64,000 nucleotides of DNA from NCBI GenBank assembly GCA_018267705.1, contig JAFDXX010000001.1, positions 186,001-250,000 of the forward strand, in the 5' to 3' direction. The stretch is from Bacteroidota bacterium. GTDB taxonomy: Bacteria > Bacteroidota > Bacteroidia > Chitinophagales > Chitinophagaceae. Position 1 is the first letter of the stretch. The number at the start of each line of letters is the position of its first letter. Positions 1 to 7,946 of this stretch are shown in pieces. Both the position numbers and the translations under genes were made by a program. The notes below the pieces were generated by a model. The model was not told the origin of the DNA and did no database searches. It saw only the letters and a program-made list of their open reading frames with translations.

Positions 1-33
1 TGCAATCCCAAAAAAATAGTTCTTATACAAGAA

Positions 34-106
34 GCCGAGGTAGCTCAGTTGGTAGAGCAGCTGATTTGTAATCAGCAGGTCGTGGGTTCGACTCCCTTCC
101 TCGGCT
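34..106 (+). tRNA. tRNA-Thr (TGT)
   Basis: A 73-nt cloverleaf. The 7-bp acceptor stem GCCGAGG/CCTCGGC is perfect, the anticodon stem GCTGA/TCAGC encloses loop TTTGTAA, and the anticodon TGT (67-69) reads ACA. The TGGGTTCGACTCCC T arm is normal, and no CCA is encoded. It is the first of four tRNAs ahead of tuf, in the same Thr-Tyr-Gly-Thr order as the E. coli thrU-tyrU-glyT-thrT-tufB operon. Confidence 0.97.
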
Positions 107-113
107 CGGTTTA

Positions 114-196
114 GGGTAGTTGGCCGAGTGGCTAAAGGCGACAGACTGTAAATCTGTTCTCTCACGAGTACGGAGGTTCGAATCCTTCACTGCCCA
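114..196 (+). tRNA. tRNA-Tyr (GTA)
   Basis: An 83-nt class II tRNA with a long variable arm. The acceptor GGGTAGT pairs with ACTGCCC (one G-T pair), and stem ACAGA/TCTGT carries loop CTGTAAA with anticodon GTA at 148-150. It lies 7 nt after tRNA-Thr and is probably processed from the same transcript. Confidence 0.96.
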
Positions 197-215
197 CACA
201 GTTCTTTTAAGGTAA

Positions 216-288
216 GCGGAAGTAGCTCATTTGGTAGAGCGATAGCCTTCCAAGCTATAGGTGGCGAGTTCGAGCCTCGTCTTCCGCT
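216..288 (+). tRNA. tRNA-Gly (TCC)
   Basis: Acceptor GCGGAAG pairs with CTTCCGC, and stem ATAGC/GCTAT holds loop CTTCCAA with anticodon TCC (249-251), which reads GGA/GGG. It is 73 nt long and the third member of the tRNA cluster upstream of tuf. Confidence 0.96.
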
Positions 289-364
289 CAATTTAGTTGT
301 CAGACGAGAGATGACGGATGGCAGAATTTCTTCTCTGTCAACTTGCAACGGTCAACTGACGAAT

Positions 365-436
<72 letters not shown>

Positions 437-536
437 CTAAGTTCTTTGTTGAATTTGATTTGAACGTTGAAGTGTGCGACGCAACGGAAGCTTAATAGTT
501 ATACCGGCGTTGGGTACAAAAAATAGAAATGAAACT

Positions 537-564
537 ATGGTCTATGGACAATGGTCTATGGACA
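537..564 (+). repeat. 14-bp perfect tandem duplication upstream of tuf
   Basis: ATGGTCTATGGACA occurs twice back to back, 35 nt before the tuf start codon. No function is evident. It may be a recent slippage duplication, or part of the word-like spacer DNA seen elsewhere in this window. I saw no good TAnnTTTG box between tRNA-Thr and tuf, so tuf is probably read through from the tRNA promoter. Confidence 0.8.
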
Positions 565-598
565 TAATTATAAACACAAACATTAAAAACAAGTAAAG

Positions 599-1786
599 AT
601 GTCTAAAGAGACCTTTAAGAGGGAAAAACCTCACGTAAACGTTGGTACCATTGGCCACGTTGACCATGGTAAAACAACATTGACAGCAGCTATTACCACA
701 ATTCTTTCACAGAAAGGGTTAGCTCAAGCAAAAAAATACGATGAAATTGATGGTGCTCCTGAAGAAAAAGAGCGTGGTATTACTATCAATACTGCACACG
801 TAGAATACCAAACGGCTAATCGTCACTATGCACACGTGGATTGCCCTGGTCACGCTGACTACGTTAAAAACATGATTACAGGTGCTGCCCAAATGGATGG
901 TGCTATATTAGTAGTTGCTGCTACTGATGGACCTATGCCTCAAACTAAAGAGCATATCCTTTTAGCACGTCAGGTAGGTGTACCTCGTATTGTGGTATTT
1001 ATGAACAAAGTTGATTTAGTAGAAGACCCTGAATTATTAGAGTTGGTTGAAATGGAAATTCGTGAGTTATTAAGCTCATACGGTTTTGATGGAGACAATA
1101 CACCAATTATTCAAGGCTCTGCTTCTGGTGCTTTAGCCGGTGAAGCTAAATGGGTTGCTAAAGTTGAAGAATTAATGGAAGCAGTTGATAGCTACATTCC
1201 GTTACCTCCTCGCCCAATTGATCAACCATTCTTAATGAGTGTTGAAGATGTATTCTCTATCACTGGTCGTGGTACTGTTGCTACCGGCCGTATTGAAAGA
1301 GGTAAAATTAAAGTTGGTGAAGGTGTTGAAATAGTTGGTTTAATGGAAGCTCCTTTAACATCTACTGTTACAGGTGTAGAGATGTTTAAAAAATTGTTGG
1401 ATGAAGGGGAAGCTGGTGATAACGCAGGTTTATTATTACGTGGTATTGAAAAGAAAGATATCCGCCGCGGTATGGTAATTTGCAAACCAGGTTCTATCAC
1501 TCCTCATACAGAATTTAAAGGTGAAGTTTATGTATTAAGTAAAGAAGAAGGTGGACGTCACACTCCATTCTTCAATAAATATCGCCCTCAATTCTATTTC
1601 CGTACTACCGATGTAACCGGTGAGGTTTCATTACCAGAAGGTACAGAAATGGTTATGCCTGGTGATAATATTAATCTTACTGTAAAACTAATTCAACCAA
1701 TTGCGATGGAGAAAGGTTTGAAATTCGCTATTCGTGAAGGTGGACGTACAGTAGGTGCTGGTCAGGTTACAGAAATTTTAAAATAA
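599..1786 (+). CDS. tuf: Elongation factor Tu
   Basis: GTPase that delivers aminoacyl-tRNA to the ribosomal A site in the cytoplasm. At 395 residues it has the usual length. The G1 loop GHVDHGKT is at residues 19-26, the G3 motif DCPGHADY near 80-87 and NKVD near 136. Beta-barrel domains 2 and 3 follow and end in [11 protein letters not shown]. It sits between a four-tRNA cluster and tRNA-Trp/secE/nusG, the arrangement known from many bacteria, and is probably cotranscribed with the tRNAs. Only one tuf copy lies in this window. The start ATG directly precedes the conserved [20 protein letters not shown]-terminus, so the start is secure. Confidence 0.99.
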   Translation: MSKETFKREKPHVNVGTIGHVDHGKTTLTAAITTILSQKGLAQAKKYDEIDGAPEEKERGITINTAHVEYQTANRHYAHVDCPGHADYVKNMITGAAQMDGAILVVAATDGPMPQTKEHILLARQVGVPRIVVFMNKVDLVEDPELLELVEMEIRELLSSYGFDGDNTPIIQGSASGALAGEAKWVAKVEELMEAVDSYIPLPPRPIDQPFLMSVEDVFSITGRGTVATGRIERGKIKVGEGVEIVGLMEAPLTSTVTGVEMFKKLLDEGEAGDNAGLLLRGIEKKDIRRGMVICKPGSITPHTEFKGEVYVLSKEEGGRHTPFFNKYRPQFYFRTTDVTGEVSLPEGTEMVMPGDNINLTVKLIQPIAMEKGLKFAIREGGRTVGAGQVTEILK

Positions 1787-1801
1787 AGCCTAAGGCTTTT
1801 T

Positions 1802-1873
1802 AGCAAACAAATAAGTAATTGCTTATGTTTGCTTATAAACTAAAAGCTGTTCCTGTTAAACGGAATAGCTTTT
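1802..1873 (+). promoter_or_regulatory. Two tandem hairpins between tuf and tRNA-Trp
   Basis: Hairpin 1 pairs AGCAAAC (1802-1808) with GTTTGCT (1827-1833) and ATAAG with CTTAT inside it, leaving a 2-nt bulge. Hairpin 2 pairs AAAAGCTGTTCC (1842-1853) with GGAATAGCTTTT (1862-1873), with one G-U pair. Hairpin 2 ends in only four T residues, so it could be a weak terminator or a processing site that separates the tuf mRNA from tRNA-Trp. Which of these applies is inference. Confidence 0.55.
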
Positions 1874-1881
1874 AGCTTTCT

Positions 1882-1952
1882 ACGGGCATGGTGCAACGGT
1901 AGCATACGGGTCTCCAAAACCTTTGATCTGGGTTCGAATCCTAGTGCCCGTG
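1882..1952 (+). tRNA. tRNA-Trp (CCA)
   Basis: A 71-nt tRNA with acceptor ACGGGCA/TGCCCGT, loop CTCCAAA with anticodon CCA, and T arm GGGTTCGAATCC. The outermost anticodon-stem pair looks mismatched, but the rest folds normally. Its place between tuf and secE is the conserved position for trpT. Confidence 0.94.
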
Positions 1953-1991
1953 CTAAGAATTTAGAATTGTAAATTTCAAATTCAGAAATTG

Positions 1992-2186
1992 ATGAACAAA
2001 ATTTCAAATTATTTTAAAGAAAGTTACCACGAGTTGGTAGAAAAAGTATCTTGGCCTACATGGCTACAATTACAACAAAGTACTGTAGTTGTATTAATAG
2101 CTACTTTAATTATTACAGCATTAATTTGGTTGATGGACTTTGGAAGCAACCAGGTTTTAAAATTAATTTACTCATTATTTAAGTAG
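1992..2186 (+). CDS. secE: Preprotein translocase subunit SecE
   Basis: Small essential subunit of the SecYEG channel in the inner membrane. It has 64 residues when started at the ATG; a TTG one codon earlier is in frame but less likely. The short amphipathic N-terminus, with KESYHELVEKVSWPTWLQL, is the conserved SecE cytoplasmic helix. A single membrane span of about 20 residues follows (VVVLIATLIITALIWLM). This matches the one-span short form typical outside enterobacteria. It follows tRNA-Trp by 39 nt and precedes nusG by 5 nt, so secE-nusG form an operon. Confidence 0.96.
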   Translation: MNKISNYFKESYHELVEKVSWPTWLQLQQSTVVVLIATLIITALIWLMDFGSNQVLKLIYSLFK

Positions 2187-2191
2187 TAATT

Positions 2192-2797
2192 ATGAATATT
2201 GCCCCTGAAGTTGCCGATGTTGTAAATGCTGCTCCACAGCCCGACACTAAATGGTATGTATTACGTGTAGTTAGTGGAAAAGAAAGAAGCGTAAAAGAAT
2301 ATTTAGATAAAGATATTGCCCGCAGTGGTTGGGTAAATATTATTAAGCAGGTTTTTTTACCAATGGAAAAAGTATATAAAGTACAAAATGGTAAAAAAGT
2401 AATGCGTGAAAAAAACTATTTTCCGGGCTATGTAATGTTAGAAGTTGCTGATGGTAAATTAACTGACGACATCATTCAACATATTAGCAATATTAGCAAT
2501 ATCATGCACTTTTTAACTGATGGTAAAGGTTCTAAAGGAAACATTATTTCACTTCGTAAAGCAGAAGTAAATAAAATGCTTGGTAAAGTTGATGAAATGA
2601 ACGACCAAGGCATTACAATGAATGAACCTTTTATTGTTGGTGAAACTATTAAAATTATTGAAGGACCATTTAATGACTTTAATGGTGTAATTGAAGAAGT
2701 AAATGATGAAAAGAAAAAATTAAAAGTTACCGTTAGAATTTTTGGACGATCAACACCTGTAGAATTAAATTATATGCAGGTTGAGAAATTAAGTTAA
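2192..2797 (+). CDS. nusG: Transcription termination/antitermination factor NusG
   Basis: Elongation factor that binds the RNA polymerase clamp and links transcription to translation or Rho. The NGN domain (about residues 20-125) begins with KWYVLRVVSGKE and contains the FPGYVML motif. The C-terminal KOW domain (about 145-200) carries GETIKIIEGPFNDFNGVIEEV. Its 201 residues, with a short acidic N-terminal extension, suit a Bacteroidota NusG. In most bacteria rplK-rplA-rplJ-rplL-rpoB-rpoC follow; here a strong terminator follows instead and the next gene is pckA on the other strand. Confidence 0.98.
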   Translation: MNIAPEVADVVNAAPQPDTKWYVLRVVSGKERSVKEYLDKDIARSGWVNIIKQVFLPMEKVYKVQNGKKVMREKNYFPGYVMLEVADGKLTDDIIQHISNISNIMHFLTDGKGSKGNIISLRKAEVNKMLGKVDEMNDQGITMNEPFIVGETIKIIEGPFNDFNGVIEEVNDEKKKLKVTVRIFGRSTPVELNYMQVEKLS

Positions 2798-2845
2798 AGT
2801 TTAATCATCTCTTAGTATATAAGTTAAATAAAATTTAGTTCAAAA

Positions 2846-2877
2846 TAAAAATGCTCCAAAAACTTGGAGCATTTTTT
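2846..2877. terminator. Bidirectional terminator between nusG and pckA
   Basis: ATGCTCCAA (2851-2859) pairs with TTGGAGCAT (2864-2872) around a 4-nt loop, flanked by an A-run on the left and a T-run on the right. The stem extends to about 13 bp through the A/T flanks. It can therefore end transcripts from nusG (+) and from pckA (-). Confidence 0.9.
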
Positions 2878-2890
2878 ATTGTATTTTTTT

Positions 2891-4507
2891 TTAAATCTTA
2901 GGTGTTGCACTTAATATTTCAGGGTCCACATTTGCTTCATATTTTTTAAAGTTTTCAATAAACTGTTGTGCAAGATTTTTTGCGGCGGCATCGTATGCAT
3001 TTCTATCAGACCATGTATATCTTGGATGTAAAATATTTACTGGAACGCCTGCACATTGCTTAGGTATCATCATTCCAAATACACTGTGTGTTTCAAATTC
3101 TACATTATCTAAATCTCCGTTTAGTGCAGCTGTAATCATAGCTCTTGTATAGCTTAATTTCATACGTTGCCCTACACCGTAGGCACCACCGTTCCAACCG
3201 GTGTTTATCATCCAAACATTTACTTCATGTGTTTTCATTTTATCACCCAACATTTTTGCATAATAACCCGGGTGTAATGGTAAAAAAGGTGCACCAAAAC
3301 AAGCACTAAAAGTAGATTTTGGTTCTGTTACACCGGCTTCGGTACCTGCAACTTTTGCTGTATAACCACTTATAAACTGGTACATAGCTTGGGCCGGAGT
3401 TAATTTGCTAATAGGAGGAAGTATTCCATATGCATCGCATGTTAAAAAGAATATGTTTTTAGGAAGCCCACCAATACTGGGTTCTAAAGCATTGCTTATA
3501 TAATTTAGTGGATAGCTTACACGTGTATTTTCTGTTATTGTTTTACCTGCAAAATCAATTGCATTGCTTCCTGCATGAAATGTTACATTTTCTACTAATG
3601 CACCTGGGCGTATGGCACGATAAATTTCAGGTTCTTTTTCTTCATTTAAATCTATCAGTTTTGCATAGCAGCCACCTTCAAAATTAAATACGTTGCTATC
3701 TGTCCAACCATGTTCATCATCACCAATTAATTTTCTGTTGGGGTCGGCACTTAAAGTAGTTTTACCTGTTCCACTCAATCCAAAAAATATAGCTACATCT
3801 CCTGCTTTGCCAACATTGGCACTGCAGTGCATGCTTAATACATTTTTATCGTGCGGAAGCAAATAATTTAATACACTAAAAATTCCTTTTTTAATTTCTC
3901 CGGTATATCCTGTTCCGCCAATTAAAATAGTTTTATGTGTGAATGAAACTATGGCAAAATTGTGTTGTCTTGTACCATCAATTGCAGGGTTTGCTTTAAA
4001 ACCAGGAGCTTGAATAATATGCCAATCGGGTTCAAAATTTTCTAGCTCTTTTTCTTCTGGGCGAAGAAACATATTGTATGCAAATAAATTACTGCTAGGT
4101 TGCTCATTAATAACTCTAATATTTAATTTGTATTTGTTTGATGCACAAGCATAAGCATCTCTTACCCAAATAGATTCTTTATTTCCTAAATAGTCTAATA
4201 GTTTCTTTTTTAATTGAAAGAAATATTTTTCTTCAATAGGTAAGTTGAAATTATTCCAATCAACAGTATTTTCTGTAAGTGCATCTTTTACGGTAAATTT
4301 ATCTTTAGGACTTCTTCCAGTAAATTCTCCGGTATTAATACATAAAGCTCCGGTGTTGTTTAATATTCCTTCTTTTCTTAAAACAGTTTGATCTACTAAA
4401 TCTTCTGGATTTAATTGGTAATGAACATTGTTTAAACTTGTAAAACCCAATTGTTTTAGTTTTTCAATAGGGGGTTGCATTAATAATAATGATGTTGTGT
4501 TTTGCAT
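2891..4507 (-). CDS. pckA: Phosphoenolpyruvate carboxykinase (ATP)
   Basis: Converts oxaloacetate and ATP to PEP, CO2 and ADP, the first committed step of gluconeogenesis in the cytoplasm (EC 4.1.1.49). The length of 538 residues matches the ATP-dependent family (about 540). Visible motifs are the substrate loop TGRSPKDKF near residue 65, the PEPCK signature around MHCSANVGKAGDVAIFFG, the P-loop GLSGTGKTTLS near 245 and the metal/nucleotide motif GDDEHGW. It is transcribed alone from a strong promoter just upstream and ends at the shared terminator with nusG. An inverted repeat overlaps its -33 box, suggesting repressor control. Confidence 0.98.
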   Translation of the reverse strand: MQNTTSLLLMQPPIEKLKQLGFTSLNNVHYQLNPEDLVDQTVLRKEGILNNTGALCINTGEFTGRSPKDKFTVKDALTENTVDWNNFNLPIEEKYFFQLKKKLLDYLGNKESIWVRDAYACASNKYKLNIRVINEQPSSNLFAYNMFLRPEEKELENFEPDWHIIQAPGFKANPAIDGTRQHNFAIVSFTHKTILIGGTGYTGEIKKGIFSVLNYLLPHDKNVLSMHCSANVGKAGDVAIFFGLSGTGKTTLSADPNRKLIGDDEHGWTDSNVFNFEGGCYAKLIDLNEEKEPEIYRAIRPGALVENVTFHAGSNAIDFAGKTITENTRVSYPLNYISNALEPSIGGLPKNIFFLTCDAYGILPPISKLTPAQAMYQFISGYTAKVAGTEAGVTEPKSTFSACFGAPFLPLHPGYYAKMLGDKMKTHEVNVWMINTGWNGGAYGVGQRMKLSYTRAMITAALNGDLDNVEFETHSVFGMMIPKQCAGVPVNILHPRYTWSDRNAYDAAAKNLAQQFIENFKKYEANVDPEILSATPKI

Positions 4508-4531
4508 ATGTTACAATCGTTAGTTAGGCTA

Positions 4532-4562
4532 CAAAGGTAGAGGCAGATTTTGAACTAACAAA
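4532..4562 (-). promoter_or_regulatory. pckA promoter with overlapping inverted repeat
   Basis: On the minus strand, TTTG (4562-4559), a 19-nt spacer and TACCTTTG (4539-4532) match the Bacteroidota consensus exactly. ACTAAC/GTTAGT (4554-4559 and 4564-4569) form an inverted repeat over the -33 box. CGTTAGT recurs at 4518-4524, between the -7 box and the start codon. This is a plausible two-site operator; the regulator is unknown. Confidence 0.75.
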
Positions 4563-4649
4563 CGTTAGTGCATTTTTCATGTATTTAATTTTTTAGGTTA
4601 GTTATCTCCCAATCAACCTTTATTTTTATGCAAAAATTAAAATTAAATA

Positions 4650-6071
4650 ATGAAGCCAATAGCTACACCTCAAATTTTAAGTTTAAAAGATATTGAAGCA
4701 TTCAAAACTATTGTAGGAGAAGAATATGTTTTGATAGATGAAGAAGCTTTGCATAATTATGGACATGATGAAACCGAACATCTTTTGTTTTTGCCAAATG
4801 CAGTAGTAAAACCTTATACAACACAAGAAGTAAGTGCTATTTTAAATTATTGTAATGAACATAAAATCCCTGTTACACCACGTGGTGCAGGTACAGGTTT
4901 AAGTGGCGGAGCATTGCCACAGTTGGGTGGTGTTTTATTAAGCACCGAAAGGTTTAATAAAATTTTAGAAATAGATGAACGCAATCTTCAGGTAACTACA
5001 GAACCCGGAGTTATTACAGAAGTTTTACAAAATACAGTAAAAGAAAAAGGGCTGTTTTATCCACCAGACCCAAGCAGCCGTGGTAGTTGTTTTATTGGTG
5101 GAAATATTTCAGAAAACAGTGGCGGGCCTAAAGCTGTAAAATATGGTGTTGTAAAAGATTATGTATTGAATTTAGAAGTGGTTTTACCAAATGGTGAAAT
5201 TATTTGGACAGGTTGCAACGTATTAAAAAATTCCACAGGTTATAATCTTACACAATTAATTGTAGGAAGTGAAGGTACATTAGGCATTGTAACAAAAATT
5301 GTATTAAAATTAATTCCATTACCTAAATACGATTTATTAATGTTGGTACCTTTTACCGATTTAGAAAAAGCAAGCGAAGCCGTTAGTGCCATATTTCGTG
5401 CAGGCTTTACACCAAGCGGATTAGAACTAATGGAAATAGATGCTTTAAAAATTGTAAGTAAAATGGTTGATAGCCATGCAGTACCTGTAAATGATGATAT
5501 TGCTGCACATTTAATAATTGAAGTAGATGGAAACAATGCAGATGTTTTAATGAATGAAATGGAAGCAATTAGCGAATTATTAATACAATACAATGCAGGC
5601 GAAGTTTTTTTTGCAGATGATGCCCAACAAAAAGCAGAATTATGGAAATTGAGAAGACGTGTAGCCGAAGCTGTAAAAAGCAGCGGTTATACTATTGAAG
5701 AAGATGCTGTTGTACCCAGGGCAGAATTACCAAAATTAATTAAAGGTGTAAAAGAATTAGGCAAGCAATTTGGATTTCATGCAGTTTGTTATGGCCATGC
5801 CGGCGATGGTAATTTGCATATTCGTATTAATCATCCCACTATTAAAAACAGTTATGGCAATACCGAAATGGTTGAGGCATTGAAAGCATTGTTTACTCTG
5901 GTAAATAGTTTAGGTGGCACCATAAGCGGAGAGCATGGTATTGGTTTAATTCAAAAACCATACATGCATGTTGTTTTTAAAGAAGCTAACTTAAAACTAA
6001 TGCGTTCTATTAAACAATCATTCGACCCTAACAATATTTTAAATGCGGGTAAAATTTTTGATTTGAATTAA
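4650..6071 (+). CDS. FAD-linked oxidase, GlcD / D-lactate dehydrogenase-like
   Basis: Flavoprotein of the PCMH-type FAD-binding family that oxidises 2-hydroxyacids such as glycolate or D-lactate. The FAD-binding domain (about residues 45-225) shows PRGAGTGLSGGALP and PPDPSSRGSCFIGGN. The C-terminal FAD-oxidase domain carries the metal-binding GHAGDGNLHI and SGEHGIGLIQKPYM. The length of 473 matches GlcD (about 470-499). No glcE or glcF lies beside it, so the exact substrate cannot be read from context. It is divergent from pckA and both could serve lactate- or glycolate-fed gluconeogenesis, which is inference. Confidence 0.9.
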   Translation: MKPIATPQILSLKDIEAFKTIVGEEYVLIDEEALHNYGHDETEHLLFLPNAVVKPYTTQEVSAILNYCNEHKIPVTPRGAGTGLSGGALPQLGGVLLSTERFNKILEIDERNLQVTTEPGVITEVLQNTVKEKGLFYPPDPSSRGSCFIGGNISENSGGPKAVKYGVVKDYVLNLEVVLPNGEIIWTGCNVLKNSTGYNLTQLIVGSEGTLGIVTKIVLKLIPLPKYDLLMLVPFTDLEKASEAVSAIFRAGFTPSGLELMEIDALKIVSKMVDSHAVPVNDDIAAHLIIEVDGNNADVLMNEMEAISELLIQYNAGEVFFADDAQQKAELWKLRRRVAEAVKSSGYTIEEDAVVPRAELPKLIKGVKELGKQFGFHAVCYGHAGDGNLHIRINHPTIKNSYGNTEMVEALKALFTLVNSLGGTISGEHGIGLIQKPYMHVVFKEANLKLMRSIKQSFDPNNILNAGKIFDLN

Positions 6072-6134
6072 CATTATCAATACACAATTTGTTATTGCTT
6101 TGGTAGTTGTAATACAATCTATTTAAAACATATT

Positions 6135-6755
6135 ATGAAAAAAATTACAGTATTAATTTGTACCTGCATTATTATTTCTTCAGCTTTGGCACAAAGAAAT
6201 ATTCCCCCTACCTATACTGCACCGGTACCCGAAAAAAAAGGATTTGATATCAATAAAATGTTTATTGGAGGAAGTTTAGCCTTAGGCTTTAGCAGTTATA
6301 GTTTTAATATAGGCGGTACTCCTGAAATTGGCTATTCTCTTACTAATTGGTTAGATGCAGGCTTGGCAATAAACTTAAATTATAACTCAATGCGTGCAGA
6401 TCCTTATTATAATAACAACATACGGCAACGAAGTTTTAATTATGGAGGAGGCCCATTTGTTAGAATTTACCCAATGCCATTCTTATTTCTTCAGGGGCAG
6501 TTAGAAACCAATTGGATTAAATACAATTATCTAAATCTAAATAATAATCAATCATCATCATTAACTACCAACTCTAACAGTATTTTAGCAGGAATTGGTT
6601 ATACGCAAAGAATTGTTGGACAAAGTGGTTTTTATACTGCTGTATTAATTGATTTGAATACAGATATTTATTCACCATACAGAGATTATAATAATGCTGC
6701 TTTGCCAATTTTTAGAGCAGGGTTTACTTTTTATTTACATGAAAGAAAAAAATAA
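6135..6755 (+). CDS. Outer-membrane beta-barrel protein, hypothetical
   Basis: The N-terminus (MKKITVLICTCIIISSALAQ) is a signal peptide, so the product is exported. After a proline-rich linker, residues of about 35-206 alternate polar and hydrophobic positions with many Tyr, Asn and Gly (for example IGGSLALGFSSYSFNIGG). The sequence ends in FRAGFTFYLHERKK, whose penultimate strand resembles a barrel-closing strand. Roughly eight strands would fit. No specific family is recognised. It follows the GlcD-like gene by 63 nt and may be cotranscribed. Confidence 0.75.
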   Translation: MKKITVLICTCIIISSALAQRNIPPTYTAPVPEKKGFDINKMFIGGSLALGFSSYSFNIGGTPEIGYSLTNWLDAGLAINLNYNSMRADPYYNNNIRQRSFNYGGGPFVRIYPMPFLFLQGQLETNWIKYNYLNLNNNQSSSLTTNSNSILAGIGYTQRIVGQSGFYTAVLIDLNTDIYSPYRDYNNAALPIFRAGFTFYLHERKK

Positions 6756-6854
6756 TATAATTCTGCTTATTATTCCAATTATATTCATTCAATAAAAAAT
6801 AGAATAAAATAACTTGTTATGGCTCATGTAGTTTTCAATCACTAAAAATAATTT

Positions 6855-7907
6855 ATGATAGCCACAAAATCTTTTGCTGCATATAATGCCACTACACCTT
6901 TAGCACCTTATAATTTTGAAAGAAGAAATGTAGGAGAATACGATGTGCATATTGAAATTTTATATTGCGGTGTTTGCCATAGCGATTTGCATCAGGCAAG
7001 AGATGAATGGGGTGGTTCAATATATCCTATGGTTCCGGGGCACGAAATTGTAGGCAAAGTTGTAAGTGTTGGTAATAAAGTAACAAAATTTAAAATAAAT
7101 GATATTGCCGGAGTTGGCGTAATGGTAGATAGTTGCCGCACTTGCAAAAATTGTCAAAAAAATTTAGAACAATACTGTGTAGAAGGTATAACCGGTACAT
7201 ATAACGGTTATGAAAGAGATGGTAAAACGTTAGCACAAGGTGGTTACTCAACCAATATTGTTGTAGATGAAAAATATGTATTGAAAATAGCCGCATCTTT
7301 AAATTTAAAAGCAGTTGCTCCGCTACTTTGTGCAGGGATAACTACCTATTCTCCATTAATGTATGCAGGCGTTAAAGCCGGAATGAAAGTAGGAATTGTA
7401 GGTTTAGGCGGGTTAGGGCATATGGGTGTAAAATTTGCAGTATCGTTTGGTGCAGAAGTAACTGTATTAAGTACATCAAAAAATAAAGAAGCAGATGCTT
7501 TGCGTTTAGGAGCTACTAAATTTTTATTAACTACCGATAAGGCAGCTATGAAAGAACATGATAGTTATTTCGATATAATTTTAGATGCTGTTTCTGCCAA
7601 TCATGATTTTACAAAGTATTTGAATTTATTAGATATAGACGGGAAATTACTTGTAGTTGGGTTACCATCTGAAGACCCTAAAGTAAAACCATTTTCTTTA
7701 ATAAAAAACCGTAGAAGTGTTATTGGATCTATGATTGGAGGAATAAAAGAAACACAAGAAATGCTTGATTATTGTGCCGAAAAGAATATTGTAAGTGAAG
7801 TTGAAATGATTAACATACAAAATATTAATGAAGCTTATGAAAGAATGTTGAAAGGAGATGTGAAATACAGATTTGTAATAGATATTGCTTCATTAAAAAA
7901 TATATAA
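6855..7907 (+). CDS. Zinc-dependent alcohol dehydrogenase, NADP-type (CAD/YahK-like)
   Basis: Medium-chain dehydrogenase that interconverts alcohols and aldehydes. The catalytic zinc ligands are C38 (CGVCHSDLH), H63 in PGHEIVG and a Cys near 159. The structural zinc is held by C94, C97, C100 and C108. The Rossmann motif GLGGLGHMGVKFA sits near residues 182-194. The CGVCHSDLH form is typical of the cinnamyl-alcohol-dehydrogenase-like NADPH aldehyde reductases (YahK, AdhC, Ahr). The length of 350 is normal. It stands alone, ending at a terminator shared with the convergent MFS gene. Confidence 0.93.
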   Translation: MIATKSFAAYNATTPLAPYNFERRNVGEYDVHIEILYCGVCHSDLHQARDEWGGSIYPMVPGHEIVGKVVSVGNKVTKFKINDIAGVGVMVDSCRTCKNCQKNLEQYCVEGITGTYNGYERDGKTLAQGGYSTNIVVDEKYVLKIAASLNLKAVAPLLCAGITTYSPLMYAGVKAGMKVGIVGLGGLGHMGVKFAVSFGAEVTVLSTSKNKEADALRLGATKFLLTTDKAAMKEHDSYFDIILDAVSANHDFTKYLNLLDIDGKLLVVGLPSEDPKVKPFSLIKNRRSVIGSMIGGIKETQEMLDYCAEKNIVSEVEMINIQNINEAYERMLKGDVKYRFVIDIASLKNI

Positions 7908-7910
7908 AAT

Positions 7911-7938
7911 AAAAGCCTCGCATTTTTGCGAGGCTTTT
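7911..7938. terminator. Bidirectional terminator, alcohol dehydrogenase / MFS
   Basis: AAAAGCCTCGC pairs perfectly over 11 bp with GCGAGGCTTTT around a 6-nt loop (ATTTTT). An A-run precedes and a T-run follows. It sits between two convergent genes and can serve both. Confidence 0.93.
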
Positions 7939-7946
7939 ATTTGCTT

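Noticed and set aside
300..364. Possible repeat or tRNA-like element between tRNA-Gly and tRNA-Thr
   Set aside because: Only short GTCA-type words recur (for example GTCAACTGAC); no cloverleaf and no long repeat could be shown.
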